64,000 nucleotides of DNA. Source: Sphingomonas sp. HMP9 (GTDB lineage Bacteria; Pseudomonadota; Alphaproteobacteria; Sphingomonadales; Sphingomonadaceae). The position numbers and the translations under genes are program-made. Positions 46,295 to 56,515 of this stretch are shown one piece after another. Position 1 is the first letter of the stretch. Each line of letters opens with the position of its first letter. The stretch spans positions 2,504,001 through 2,568,000 of the forward strand of contig NZ_AP022673.1 of NCBI RefSeq assembly GCF_013374115.1, read 5' to 3'. The notes under the pieces were generated by a model that had not been told where the DNA came from, did no database searches, and saw nothing but the letters and a program-made list of their open reading frames with translations.

Positions 46295-48367
46295 TTGTCG
46301 ACGCGTCCACGATCGATCGCCTTCGCGAGCACGCTCCTGCTGCTCGCCTGTCCCGTTCCCGTCGAGGCGCAGGACCAGACCGACACGGACGGCGAGGCCG
46401 AGACGATCGTCGTTCTCGGCACGCGTGGCGCGCGGGCGGATCGCACCCTGTCGTCGGACCTCGCGACCGAACGCATGTCGCAATCCAGCCGCTCGCTCGA
46501 GCGCGACCTGCTCACCGCGGCGGGGACGTACCGGCTCGGCGACGCGCTCGAACTCGTCAGCGGCGTCAGCAACCAGAACAATCGCGGCGGCTTCCTCGAC
46601 AATTTCGCGATCCGTGGGTTTCTCGGCACGCCCGACGGTGGCGCCGAATATTATGTCGACGGGTTCCTCGCCAACCGTGGCCTCGCGCCGCCGCGCGACC
46701 CGGCGACGGCCGAGCGGATCGAGGTGTTGAAGGGTCCCGCCGGCGCGCTGTTCGGCGACATCGATCCGGGCGGCCGCGTGAACATCGTCAGCAAGACGCC
46801 GCGCTTCACGCCCAGCGCGACCGCGACGTTCACCTATGGCGCGTTCGATACGCGCCGGGTCGAGCTCGATGCGACGGGCCCGCTGTCCGACACGATCGCC
46901 GCGCGGATCGTCGTCGCCACCGAGGACAGCGATGGCTGGCGCGATTTCGTGCCGCTGCGCCGCCGCGTCGTCGCACCGTCGCTGACCTGGGCGCCGCGCG
47001 AGGGCTTGCGGCTGACCTATGTCGGCGAGATCACGCGGTTCGACGCGCCGTTCGATCGCGGCATCCCGGCGATCGGTGGCGACGCCAACGCGTTGCCGCG
47101 GTCGCGCTTCTACGGCGAGCCCGGCGACGGCACGACGCGGTTTCGCAACCAGCGCCACCAGCTGACCGGCGAGGCCCGGCTCGACGACCGTATCTCGCTC
47201 AACGGCGGCGTGGCGTGGCGGACGGGATCGCTCCGCGGGTTCTCGTCGGACCAGTCGCGCCTCGTCGACGGCCAGACGTTGTGGCGACAGCGGCGCGCGC
47301 GCGACTATACGGTCGACGACCTGTCCGCGCGGCTGGAACTGACCGGGCGGTTCGGCGCACACCGCGCCAGCGTCGGCGCGAAGGGCTATACGCTGGACTA
47401 TCATGAGGGGCTGTTGCGGCGGAACCCGACTGCGGCCGCCCCGTACGCGATCGACGTGTACGCGCCGGTCTATGGCGGACAGGCGCTGCCGCTGGCACCG
47501 TTCACGGACAATGACGAGACGCGGCGGTCCGCCACGCTATATGCGCAGGACATGTGGGACGTGACGCAGCGGCTGACGCTGACCGGTGGCGTCCGTTTCG
47601 ACGCGTATCGCCAGCAGATCCGTAACAACCGGACCGGCACGGTCGGGCGCACGGTCGACGAGCCGGTGAACTTCCGGCTGGGTGGCCGATATGCGTTGAG
47701 CGACGTCTTCACGGTTCATGCGAACTGGGGCGAGAGCTTCCTGCTCAACTCGGGCACGGGGCGCGACAACCAGGGCTTCGCACCCGAACGCGGCAAGGGC
47801 TATGAAATCGGCGCGACCGCTGCGCTGCCCGGCGTGGACGTCGCGGCGACGTATTTCGACATCGCCAAGCACGACATCCTGACCAACGACCCGGTCGATC
47901 CGAATTTCCTCGCGCCGGTCGGCAAGCTGTCGAGCAAGGGCATCGAGTTCGACGCCTCCGTGCGTCTCGCGAAACAGTGGCAGGTCGTCGCCAACTATGC
48001 CTGGACGCGCGCGCGGGCCGACGACAGCATCTTCGCGACCGACCGCGTGCTCAACGTGCCCGAACATGCCGCGACGCTGTTCGCGATCGGCCGCTTCCTC
48101 GACGACCAGGGTCGCGGGCCCTCGATCAGCGCGGGGGCCAGCTATGTCGGCACGCGCGCGGGCGCGATCGACACCAGCGGCCTCGTCCTGCCCGGCTATG
48201 TGAAGGCCAAGGCGGCGGTCGAATATGCGGTCTCGAAGCGCCTGTCGGTGCGAGCGGAGGCCGACAATCTGTTCGACGCCCGCTTCGCACAGAGTTCGTA
48301 CAGCCCGGTGTGGATCTTCCCGGGGGCGCCGCGAACCGTGCGCCTGTCGGTCCGCCTCAGCCAGTGA
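46295..48367 (+). CDS. TonB-dependent siderophore receptor
   Basis: 690 residues. Signal peptide ending VEAQ, a plug domain (about residues 38-165: IVVLGTRG as TonB-box-like start, IRGF, YYVDGF, RIEVLKGPAGALFG), then the 22-strand barrel with the terminal segment APRTVRLSVRLSQ. The VLKGPAGALFG signature marks the ferric-siderophore group. Start TTG at 46295. Upstream gatgtt and aacatc (46262, 46287) form a weak inverted repeat. Convergent with the next receptor (nine bases between stops). Confidence 0.92.
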   Translation: MSTRPRSIAFASTLLLLACPVPVEAQDQTDTDGEAETIVVLGTRGARADRTLSSDLATERMSQSSRSLERDLLTAAGTYRLGDALELVSGVSNQNNRGGFLDNFAIRGFLGTPDGGAEYYVDGFLANRGLAPPRDPATAERIEVLKGPAGALFGDIDPGGRVNIVSKTPRFTPSATATFTYGAFDTRRVELDATGPLSDTIAARIVVATEDSDGWRDFVPLRRRVVAPSLTWAPREGLRLTYVGEITRFDAPFDRGIPAIGGDANALPRSRFYGEPGDGTTRFRNQRHQLTGEARLDDRISLNGGVAWRTGSLRGFSSDQSRLVDGQTLWRQRRARDYTVDDLSARLELTGRFGAHRASVGAKGYTLDYHEGLLRRNPTAAAPYAIDVYAPVYGGQALPLAPFTDNDETRRSATLYAQDMWDVTQRLTLTGGVRFDAYRQQIRNNRTGTVGRTVDEPVNFRLGGRYALSDVFTVHANWGESFLLNSGTGRDNQGFAPERGKGYEIGATAALPGVDVAATYFDIAKHDILTNDPVDPNFLAPVGKLSSKGIEFDASVRLAKQWQVVANYAWTRARADDSIFATDRVLNVPEHAATLFAIGRFLDDQGRGPSISAGASYVGTRAGAIDTSGLVLPGYVKAKAAVEYAVSKRLSVRAEADNLFDARFAQSSYSPVWIFPGAPRTVRLSVRLSQ

Positions 48368-48376
48368 TCCGCGGCA

Positions 48377-51016
48377 TCAGAAGAACAGTTTGCGGATGCT
48401 CAATCGGACGGTGCGGCCGAGCGGGTCGAGATAGTCGGGCTGGTAGGTGTTGGGCACCGTGCCGGTCGCGTCGGTGACGCGCTGGCGGGTGTTGAAGACA
48501 TTGTCGACCGACAGGCTGATGCGCATGCCGCGCAGCCACGGATGCGCCTTCACCCATTCGAGCCGCTGGCCGAGATCCGCGAACAGCCGCGCGTTGGCGG
48601 TCGCCAGGCCACCGAAGTTGAGCGTCTCGGGGGCGGCGATCGTGCCGCCGTTGACTCGCGTGCCGGTGGCGTAGTTGGCGGAGATGCGCGCGCCGATACC
48701 GTTGTTGGTGTAGCCGGCCTGCGCCTCCAGCTCGTGGCGCGCCTGCCCGCCGCTGTTGCCGATCGCGTCGCCGTTGAGCAGGTTCAGGCTTGGGCCGCCG
48801 TCTGCGACGAGCACGCGATCGGTGAAATGCCAGGTGTGGTAGACCGCGAACTGGATGCGGCCGCCCGCCTGCCCGCCGCGACCGCCGAAGCCACGCCCGC
48901 CGCCCCCGCCTCCGCCTCCGCCGGGACCACCGCCACCGGGACCACCGCCGGCACGCGCACCCTCTCCGCGCGGTCCATCGCCGCCTGCGCCACCGGGACG
49001 GCGGAAGCCACCGGGCGGTTGCAGGCCTTCGAACGGGTTGGGGCCGGTGCCGGCACGGTACGCCTCGAGCTCGCGCTGGATCTTCGACTTGAGCGGCGCG
49101 GAGAAGTTGATCCCCCAGCGCAGTTCGGACCGGTCGCTGCGCGCGAAATTGATCGGCCGGCGATCGACCTGCAACAAATTGCCCTCTACATCGCGCTGAA
49201 AGCGTTTGGGGAATGCGTCCGCGATCGCCGCCGTGACGGCTGGGAAGGCCGCGATCGGGTTGTCGACCCGGCTCTCGACATAGTTGGCGGTGATCGACAG
49301 GTCCTTGCCGGACCAAGGCTTCAGGGTCAGCCCGACTTTCTTGACGTGGTTGTTATCCGCGACCAGCCCTGGGTTGCCGCCGCTGATCGTCGTGACGGTC
49401 GCGGTCTCGCCGCGCACGTAATCGAACACGCGGACGTTGGGCGTGGTGATCGACGGGTTGCCGAGTTGCTGTGCGGTCGGCGCCTCGTCGGTGTCGGTGA
49501 CGGAGGCGATCACGCGTACGCCCTCGATCGGCGACCAGTTCGCGCCGTAGCCGAGCGTCTGCAGCGTGCCGAAGTCCGATAGGTGATCCTCGGCAAGGTT
49601 GAAGTTCGCGGACAGCGTGCCGAGGAACGGCAGCACGTCCTTCGACCGGCTCGTAAGCGGTACATCGATATTGACCTGACCGTTGACCGTATCGCGGGAC
49701 ACCCGGCCCGGCGTATCGACGCCCAGGAGATTGACGGTACGATACGAGCGGCTTTTGAAGTCCGCGGTTTCCGCACCGAGCTTGATCGTCGTCGAGACCG
49801 CGCCTGCGGGCAGCGAAAACAGCGTGCCGTTCGCGACCGCGTCGAGTTCGGCGGTGCTCTGCGTCGCATAGGCTCGGTTGCCGGGCAGTGCGCCGAAGTC
49901 GCTTGCGCGCAGGCGGCCGAACGGGTTCGCGGTCGGGTCACCGGCGCGGATGCGGGCGTCGAAGGCGCTCGCGTCGACGCCGGTCTCGGTGAAGGTCTGC
50001 GTATCGCTGCGGTCGTAATTGCCCGTCACGTTCCAGCGCCACGTGCCGATATCGCCGTTGAGCGTGGTGCCGAGATGCGCGGCGATCGACGAGGTGCGCT
50101 GCGTCAGCGGCAGGACGCCGTCATCCTCCAGCGCGCGATTGATGGAGGTCGTGCTGCCGAACGGAGTCAGCGCGACGACGGGCAGGCCGTTCAGGCTGCG
50201 GCTGTCGGTCGATTCGAGGCGGCCGTTGATCGTCGCGCCGATGTTGCCGAAGATGTTGCGCGCATACACGCTGTTCGCGGTGAAGGTGCTGGTGGCGGAC
50301 TGGAGCGTGCGGAACGGCCGCTGGTCGACCACGCTACCGTCCGCGCCGAGCGCGCTGGTCGCGGTGCGCTGAGGCTGGAGGATATCGCGCTGCGATTCGG
50401 TCAGCGGCTCGCTTGACGTGTATTCGACGTGCAGGTTCAGCCGGCGATCACGCGCGATGTTCAGCATGTCGAGCGACCCCTTGGGGGTGTTGCCTCCACC
50501 CTCGGTCGCCTGGGTGTCGGCCGCCTCGGCGGTCACCGCACGGAAGCGGCGGCGCAGGACGAAGTTCACGACCTTCTGGTCGGCGCGATAGCCGTATTTG
50601 AGCGCGACCTCCTCGGGCAGGATCTCGACGCGCTGGATCGCCTCGGTCGGGATGTCGCGGATCTCGCTGAAGCTGGAGATGCGACGGCCGTTGAGCAGCA
50701 CGACCGGCGCGCCGCCGCTGCCGCGACCGCTGGTCGTCTGCGGGCTGAGTTCGTTCAGCAGGTCGGAGACCGTGCTGACGCCGTAGGAGCGGATCTCGGC
50801 CTGGCCCAGCGTCTGGTCGGGTGGAATGTCGCCGATCACCGCGCCGGGCAGTTTGCGCGAGCCCGTGACGACGATCTCCTCGGATTCGGCGGGTTCGGCG
50901 CCCTCGTCCTGTTCCGATGCCTGTGCGGCGGGCGCTGCGGCGGGACGCGAAGGTGCCTGTTGCGCGGCCGCCATTGCAGGCATGCTCACCGCCAGAACCA
51001 GACCCAAACTGCGCAT
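48377..51016 (-). CDS. TonB-dependent receptor with Gly-rich insertion
   Basis: 879 residues. Signal peptide ending AMAAAQ, TonB-box-like EEIVVTGSR, a plug with VVLLNGRRISS and RVEILPEEVALKYGYR, and a large barrel ending RTVRLSIRKLFF. An unusual Gly/Arg-rich stretch of about 50 residues (DNA about 48862-49018, up to ten consecutive Gly) lies between two barrel strands and may form a disordered extracellular loop. Ligand unknown; the RRISS/EEVALKYGYR plug is common in sphingomonad receptors. Upstream MFS gene on the same strand. Confidence 0.92.
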   Translation of the reverse strand: MRSLGLVLAVSMPAMAAAQQAPSRPAAAPAAQASEQDEGAEPAESEEIVVTGSRKLPGAVIGDIPPDQTLGQAEIRSYGVSTVSDLLNELSPQTTSGRGSGGAPVVLLNGRRISSFSEIRDIPTEAIQRVEILPEEVALKYGYRADQKVVNFVLRRRFRAVTAEAADTQATEGGGNTPKGSLDMLNIARDRRLNLHVEYTSSEPLTESQRDILQPQRTATSALGADGSVVDQRPFRTLQSATSTFTANSVYARNIFGNIGATINGRLESTDSRSLNGLPVVALTPFGSTTSINRALEDDGVLPLTQRTSSIAAHLGTTLNGDIGTWRWNVTGNYDRSDTQTFTETGVDASAFDARIRAGDPTANPFGRLRASDFGALPGNRAYATQSTAELDAVANGTLFSLPAGAVSTTIKLGAETADFKSRSYRTVNLLGVDTPGRVSRDTVNGQVNIDVPLTSRSKDVLPFLGTLSANFNLAEDHLSDFGTLQTLGYGANWSPIEGVRVIASVTDTDEAPTAQQLGNPSITTPNVRVFDYVRGETATVTTISGGNPGLVADNNHVKKVGLTLKPWSGKDLSITANYVESRVDNPIAAFPAVTAAIADAFPKRFQRDVEGNLLQVDRRPINFARSDRSELRWGINFSAPLKSKIQRELEAYRAGTGPNPFEGLQPPGGFRRPGGAGGDGPRGEGARAGGGPGGGGPGGGGGGGGGRGFGGRGGQAGGRIQFAVYHTWHFTDRVLVADGGPSLNLLNGDAIGNSGGQARHELEAQAGYTNNGIGARISANYATGTRVNGGTIAAPETLNFGGLATANARLFADLGQRLEWVKAHPWLRGMRISLSVDNVFNTRQRVTDATGTVPNTYQPDYLDPLGRTVRLSIRKLFF

Positions 51017-51108
51017 ACTCGTTCCACCCCGATGATCGAGCATGTCGATTAGGCGGCAATTGTCGCAGGATTGTGCCGGTTCGGCAGCGCTTTCGTCGCA
51101 CGCGCCGC

Positions 51109-52416
51109 TTATCGCGACATATGCGCGTCCATGTCCTCCAGCGGCACGCCCTTGGTCTCGGGGAAGTAGAGGAACACGGTGACGAACTGCACCGCCATCA
51201 TCGCGGCGAAGAACAGGAACGGCGCGCCCGCCGACCATGCCGCGGCTATGGGGAAGACCTGCGCGATCACCGCGTTCCAGCCCCAGTGGCTCGACGAGCC
51301 GATGCTCGACCCGCGCGCGCGGACGTTCTGCGGGAACACCTCCGAGATATAGACCCAGATCACCGCACCCGACCCCGGCGCGAAGAACATGATGAACACG
51401 ATCAGCGACGGCAACAGCAGCCAGCTGGGCAGCACGCCGAGCAGCGCGAGCCCGCCGACCGACAGCGCCGCGGTCATGCCCGCAGAGCCCCAGAGCAGCA
51501 GCGTGCGACGGCCGATCCGGTCGATCAGCAGCATCCCCAGCAGCGTGAACACCATGTTGGCGACACCGATCATCACCGCCTGCAGGTCAGGCGAGAGGCT
51601 GCCGCCGGACGCCTTGAAGATGTCGTTGAGGTAATAGAGGAACGCGTTGATGCCGCTGAACTGGTTGAACATCGCCACCAGGAAGGCAAGCGTGATCGGC
51701 TTGCGGTGGCGCGTCCAGGACAGCGACGCATCGCCCTTCGGCACGTCGCGTTCGGCATTAGCGACGTCGGGGCTCATGCCGACCAGCGCGAGCACGTGCC
51801 TTGCCTCGACGTCGCGGCCCTTGGCGAGCAGCCAGCGCGGCGAATGGGGAATACGGAACAGGAGCGCGAAGAACACCAGCGACGGTACCGCGACGATTCC
51901 CAGCTTCCACCGCCATTCGACATCGCCGAGATCGAGCGATCCGATGACCGCGTTCGAGACATAGGCGAGCAGGATGCCGAGGATCACCGCGAACTGGAAC
52001 CCACCGACCATCTTCCCGCGCTGTGCGGGTGGAGCGAGTTCGGCGATATAGGCGGGCGCGAGCACCGACGAGCCGCCGATCGCGATGCCGTTGATGAAGC
52101 GGAAGCCAATGAAGCTGTGCCAGTTCCACGCGAGCGCGCAGCCGAGCGCAGTGACGACGTACAGGAAGGCGAGCATCCGCAACACGTTGCGGCTGCCGTA
52201 ACGATCGCCGAGCGATCCGACGAACAGCGCGCCGATCAGCGTACCCCAGAGCGCGGACGAGACGGTGAAGCCGAGCCACGCCTCGCTCAGCGCGAACTTC
52301 GCCTTTAATGCCCCGGTGACGCCGGCAATCACCGCGGTGTCGAAACCGAACAACAGTCCTGCGAGCGCGGCGGTGGCGACGCTGGCGATCAGGATCGTGC
52401 GGGGCTGCGCGCTCAT
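51109..52416 (-). CDS. Sugar-porter MFS transporter
   Basis: 435 residues, twelve membrane helices. Sugar-porter signatures: GFDTAVIAG in helix 1, GDRYGSRNVL and IDRIGRRTLLLWG (the two RxGRR-type loops), and PETKGVPLEDMD at the C-terminus. Proton-sugar symport is expected, hexose or pentose not resolved. The ATG at 52416 gives a normal N-terminus. Ends 92 bases before the TonB receptor start, so the outer-membrane receptor and the inner-membrane porter could serve one carbohydrate. Confidence 0.93.
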   Translation of the reverse strand: MSAQPRTILIASVATAALAGLLFGFDTAVIAGVTGALKAKFALSEAWLGFTVSSALWGTLIGALFVGSLGDRYGSRNVLRMLAFLYVVTALGCALAWNWHSFIGFRFINGIAIGGSSVLAPAYIAELAPPAQRGKMVGGFQFAVILGILLAYVSNAVIGSLDLGDVEWRWKLGIVAVPSLVFFALLFRIPHSPRWLLAKGRDVEARHVLALVGMSPDVANAERDVPKGDASLSWTRHRKPITLAFLVAMFNQFSGINAFLYYLNDIFKASGGSLSPDLQAVMIGVANMVFTLLGMLLIDRIGRRTLLLWGSAGMTAALSVGGLALLGVLPSWLLLPSLIVFIMFFAPGSGAVIWVYISEVFPQNVRARGSSIGSSSHWGWNAVIAQVFPIAAAWSAGAPFLFFAAMMAVQFVTVFLYFPETKGVPLEDMDAHMSR

Positions 52417-52594
52417 ACGAGGCAGGCTTTGGAAGCGATGATCATCATCAGCTTGTCTCGACCGTTTTACCATCCTTCGCAAGACCAACGCCTGCCGTTT
52501 CGAGGAGCAAAAACACCCGATTCCGGTTCTTCAAAACGCATTAACGAATCTGCGCCTAGCCCGGTCGGCGACAGACGCAAAAAGGGGCGAAACG

Positions 52595-53617
52595 TTGCGG
52601 ACCGGATTCACGAAGCTGACCTTTGCCGTCGTTGCGACGATGATGCCGGGCTCCGCCTGGGCCGCGTGCGTCGTCAGCGATACGCCGGACACGTCGCTTG
52701 GCACCTATTCCTCACCCGCGTTGCAGAAGAGCGCGGCAGCCTATGCGCGGGTTGCCGCCGGATTCGATTGCCAGGACGCGCTGCTGTCCCTTCTCAGCAA
52801 CAACATGCTCAGCGTGACCCCGACCAGCGCCACCAACTTCAAACTGAAACGAGCGGGCGGCACCGACACCGCCGACTATGTGCTTGCCGCGGACTCCGGC
52901 GGCACCACCCCGATCGCAGCAGGCGCCAAGTTCTACTATCTGAGGGGCGGCCTGATCAACCTCGCCGGGCTGCTCGGCAACAGCACGCGCAACGTCCAGA
53001 TCTACGTGAAGCCCTTGGCGACAGCCGCCCTTACCCCGGGGACCTATTCGGGATCGTTCAAACTCGCCTGGGAGTGGAGCCTTTGCACGTCGCTGTCCGC
53101 CGTCGCATGCACCGGATACACGCAGAGCACGACGCCGGTGACCGCCACCGTCACCGTATCGATGGTGGTAACGGTCAAGCCCGTCGCGGTCGCCATCACC
53201 ACGCGTACGACCTATGACCCGATATCGACCACCAACAACCCGCGCTCTATCCCGGGCAGCAAACAGCGGACCACGATCACGCTGACCAATACCGACATCA
53301 TCCCGGTCGATCTCGATACGCTCAACATCGTCCTGCCCACGCCCCCTCGCGGTACCGTGGCGCTCGACGGCGACGGCACCGCGTCGACCGCGTATGTGAA
53401 GACCGCGGAGGGATCGCCGGCCTCGTCGCTGGCCGTCACCTATACCACGCCCGCGAGCACCACCGACGACGTTGATTTCTCGGCGAACGGCGGCGGCGAC
53501 TGGGCCTATGATCCGACCAGCACGCCGAAGGCCGTCACCAACGTCCGCGTCCGCCCTCGGGGCAAAATGGCCGCGGGATCGAGCTTCAGCGTATCGCTGC
53601 CTTACGTCCTGTTCTGA
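52595..53617 (+). CDS. Spore coat protein U domain-containing protein
   Basis: 340 residues. Signal peptide ending GSAWAA, then a SCPU-like domain (about residues 25-190) with paired Cys and LTPGTYSGSF, a strand found in Csu/U-type pilins. The second half (about 200-340) is another beta-sandwich-like segment ending FSVSLPYVLF. Start TTG at 52595 with aaagggg upstream. No usher or chaperone gene is nearby, so this is an orphan. The 3' end overlaps the convergent channel gene by 16 bp. Confidence 0.8.
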   Translation: MRTGFTKLTFAVVATMMPGSAWAACVVSDTPDTSLGTYSSPALQKSAAAYARVAAGFDCQDALLSLLSNNMLSVTPTSATNFKLKRAGGTDTADYVLAADSGGTTPIAAGAKFYYLRGGLINLAGLLGNSTRNVQIYVKPLATAALTPGTYSGSFKLAWEWSLCTSLSAVACTGYTQSTTPVTATVTVSMVVTVKPVAVAITTRTTYDPISTTNNPRSIPGSKQRTTITLTNTDIIPVDLDTLNIVLPTPPRGTVALDGDGTASTAYVKTAEGSPASSLAVTYTTPASTTDDVDFSANGGGDWAYDPTSTPKAVTNVRVRPRGKMAAGSSFSVSLPYVLF

Positions 53618-56040
53618 TCGCCCCTGCCGCTGGCCTCCTGGCCACTCGGATCCTGTGCCATCGGGTCCGAACCGGCGATCGCCGGCAGCGCGCCGACCAG
53701 CTCCATCTTGGTCGCGGTCGAGCCCACCTCGATGCCCGCCTCGCGGAACTGGCGGAGCAGCGTGAACAGCAATTCGCTGCGCATCGGGTAGGCGTCGCGG
53801 GGGGACGCGACATAGGCAAAGCAGTTGAACTTCGCGCGACCGGCGTCGATCGAATCGATGAACACCTTGGGCTCGGGATCGTCGAGCACCTCATGCTTCT
53901 CCGCGAACGCCGCAAACAGCATCGACCGCACCGCATCGAGATCCTCCTCGAGCGGCACCGAGAATTGCAGCTGGATCCGGCCGATCGGGGCTGCCAGCGT
54001 CATGTTCTGGATCGTCTTGGTGATGAGTTCCGAATTCGGCACGATCAGCGTCGATCGATCCGCCACCTGGATCTCGGTCGAGCGCACGTTGATCCGCTTC
54101 ACGTCGCCCTCCATGTTGCCGATCCGGACGAGATCGCCGATCTTTACCGGGCGCTCGGCGAGCAGGATGAGCCCTGAGACGAAGTTCTGCGTGATGGCCT
54201 GGAGACCGAAGCCGATCCCGACCGACAGCGCGCCGAGCACCACGGCCAGCTTCTCCATGCCGATCCCGAGCGCGCCGAGCGCCCATAGCACCGCCGCGAT
54301 GATCCCGGCATAGCGCGCCACCATCATCACCGAATTCTGCGCACCCGCATCCATCGCAGTGGTCGGCAAATAGCTGTTCACCAGCCAATGCTGCAGCCCG
54401 CGCATGATCGCGAGCGCGACGAACAACACCGCGATCGAGCGCAGCACGGCCCCCGGCGAGATCGTGACCTGGCCGATCGTGATGCCGTTCGCGACCGTGC
54501 CGAACAGCTCGAACGCCGATCCGACGCCTGCCCCGAACGGCGCCATCACCGCGCCGACCGCAAGTAGGATCAGCAACAGCCGCAGCACCGCCGACAGCAG
54601 CACGCCGATCTGGTCGACGGTCTTGTTGTCGACCCCAAACCCGCTGTTCGCCGAGCGGCCGAGGCGGTTGCCGCTCGACAGCAACGTCCGGCACGCATCG
54701 TCGGTGAAGGTCATCATCAGGTACAGCGTCGCTCCGACGATCGCGCCCCATACCAGCCACGTCGCGACCTTAAGCGCGAAGTTCACATAGCCAAGCAGCC
54801 CGGCGACCAGCGTGACAAGCAGCACCAGCCATACGAGCGTCGCCACGATGGCGAGCAGCGTATTGCGCGCGGGCTTCGACGGGTCGGGCAGCGCGGCGGC
54901 GCGCAGGCGGCCGAGCGTCACCAGGATCGCGCCGAGCAGGACGATGTGCAGCAGCGCGACGACGGCGTTGGCGGCGCTCGCCGCGGGTGGGCTGATGCCA
55001 ATCAGCGTATTGGTCGCGATCAGCAGCTGGCCGAAGAAGATCAGCCCCGCTGCCATCCATGTATAGGGGCGAAGCGCCTGCGATGCCGCGTCGCCGATTG
55101 GCAGTAGGCGCCAGGTCGACTGGCCGCGCAACAGCAGCGCACCGCCGAGCGACGACACGAACGCGCAAAACCACGAGATGCCGACGAAGATCGCGCCGAA
55201 CCGGCTCCAGGCGGGCGACACGAGCCCGGCCCAGCGCAGCGACGCGACGATCGCCCAGGCGGCGAGGCCAGGCAGCGCGGTGCCGATCACCACCAGCCAC
55301 AGCGCATAGGCCGAGCGACGCAGGCGACCGCCGGGCGCGTGGTTGGTCGCGTATCGCCGGCCGACGCCGTGCAGCCAGCGCCGCAACGGCACGATCAGCA
55401 CCAACGCGGTGAGTATCCCGATCAGCAGGCCAGTCCCGGCACGCACGTCGAACCGCGCGCCGAACTGGCGAATCTCGACATTGGCGAACCGCATGAACCG
55501 GGCGGTGTCGCGGGGAAGGTGATCGACGATCGCGGCCCACAGCGTCGGCGACAGCGGCGAGCCCGTGTTTTCGGACAATTGCTGGCCAAGTTCCTCCGCC
55601 TCGGCCGCGCCGATATCGTCGATCTGCTGCTTGGCCTCGATCCCGATCAGCCGGGCGCGCTTGATCGCCGAGTCGATCGCCGACTGGCTCTGCGCGAGGA
55701 GCTTGCGTTGCGTGCGGATCTCAGGTGCTTCCACCACGCCGGGGGTGGCGGCGCCGAGCTCTGCGACGCGCGCCTGGACCAGCGCCATCTCAGGGGTGAG
55801 CGTGCGGACGGCATCAGCGGCCGTGGTCTGCACGGCCTGCGCGCGATCCCGTAGCGCCTGCCGCGCCTTGTCGTCGTGCGCCGCCGGGGTCGCGTCGTCG
55901 ATCGCCTGGAGCTCGGCCGACGCCTGGGTCAGGCTGGCCGCGACGGTCGCGACCTTGGGCTCGTCCTGCGCGGCGGCGGGGATCGCGGGGATCGCGGTTA
56001 AAGCTAGGAGGAGCGCGGCGAGGTAACGAAGGAGGGTCAT
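53602..56040 (-). CDS. Large MscS-type mechanosensitive channel with DUF3772 domain
   Basis: 812 residues. Signal peptide (PAIPAAAQ), a periplasmic coiled-coil DUF3772-like domain (about residues 30-190), several membrane helices, and the MscS core with the pore helix ALSVGIGFGLQAITQNFVSGLILLAERP and the following VGNMEGDVKRI-like beta segment. Relieves hypo-osmotic stress. The ATG at 56040 has ggaggg upstream. Upstream is a repeat-rich gap. Downstream it overlaps the SCPU gene tail to tail. Confidence 0.93.
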   Translation of the reverse strand: MTLLRYLAALLLALTAIPAIPAAAQDEPKVATVAASLTQASAELQAIDDATPAAHDDKARQALRDRAQAVQTTAADAVRTLTPEMALVQARVAELGAATPGVVEAPEIRTQRKLLAQSQSAIDSAIKRARLIGIEAKQQIDDIGAAEAEELGQQLSENTGSPLSPTLWAAIVDHLPRDTARFMRFANVEIRQFGARFDVRAGTGLLIGILTALVLIVPLRRWLHGVGRRYATNHAPGGRLRRSAYALWLVVIGTALPGLAAWAIVASLRWAGLVSPAWSRFGAIFVGISWFCAFVSSLGGALLLRGQSTWRLLPIGDAASQALRPYTWMAAGLIFFGQLLIATNTLIGISPPAASAANAVVALLHIVLLGAILVTLGRLRAAALPDPSKPARNTLLAIVATLVWLVLLVTLVAGLLGYVNFALKVATWLVWGAIVGATLYLMMTFTDDACRTLLSSGNRLGRSANSGFGVDNKTVDQIGVLLSAVLRLLLILLAVGAVMAPFGAGVGSAFELFGTVANGITIGQVTISPGAVLRSIAVLFVALAIMRGLQHWLVNSYLPTTAMDAGAQNSVMMVARYAGIIAAVLWALGALGIGMEKLAVVLGALSVGIGFGLQAITQNFVSGLILLAERPVKIGDLVRIGNMEGDVKRINVRSTEIQVADRSTLIVPNSELITKTIQNMTLAAPIGRIQLQFSVPLEEDLDAVRSMLFAAFAEKHEVLDDPEPKVFIDSIDAGRAKFNCFAYVASPRDAYPMRSELLFTLLRQFREAGIEVGSTATKMELVGALPAIAGSDPMAQDPSGQEASGRGDQNRT

Positions 56041-56157
56041 CCGCGTCGCTGTACAGCGATGGGGTGCAAAACGGGAGAGGCGGGGTAATGACCGGGCCGG
56101 TATGCTCGCCGCCAGTGCTGGCGTTGCTTCAGATGCGGTAAGGTTTGCAGGAGCTCG

Positions 56158-56264
56158 CACCTCCCCGGCGGAGGCCGGAGCCCAGTTGGAAAGGTCGCGG
56201 TAACGAAGCGCCGTCCTGCGACAGCTACGTCCCCCAACTGGACCCCGGCCTCCGCCGGGGTGGT
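56158..56264. repeat. Palindromic element, family B, copy 1
   Basis: About 107 bp. The left arm contains ccccggcggaggccgg and the right arm ccggcctccgccgggg. The inner ends are cccagttgg and ccaactgg. The interior begins aaaggtcgcggtaacgaagc, similar to the second copy at 62246. Confidence 0.88.
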
Positions 56265-56314
56265 GTTCCTATCGGGACGCGACCCCGAGACTATAGCCGT
56301 TAGCCCGCCCCCTT

Positions 56315-56367
56315 GTTCTCCCGCGAAGGCGGGAGCCCAGACTGGGTCCCCGCCTTCGCGGGGAAAC
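56315..56367. repeat. Palindromic element, family A, short copy
   Basis: About 53 bp. The left arm is gttctcccgcgaaggcggga and the right arm ends cgccttcgcggggaaac, joined almost directly through cccag/ctggg. This is the family A arm structure without the 25-bp centre found in bioB and pccA. Confidence 0.88.
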
Positions 56368-56420
56368 ACGATGGTGGCCCGTTCCCGCCTTGGGTGTCGG
56401 GACGAATGCGCTCCCTACTC

Positions 56421-56515
56421 CGTCACCCCGGCGGAGGCCGGGGCCCATCGTTCCGCATTCCCCAACCTATCGACCGTGCGGACCAGGGGATGCCGGAACG
56501 AGCCCGGCATGACGG
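56421..56515. repeat. Palindromic element, family D-like
   Basis: Starts cgtcaccccggcggaggccg (self-palindromic arm) and ends gagcccggcatgacggg. The arms pair only through the outer cgtca/tgacg and a gttccg/cggaac segment. A worn or composite copy. Confidence 0.6.
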
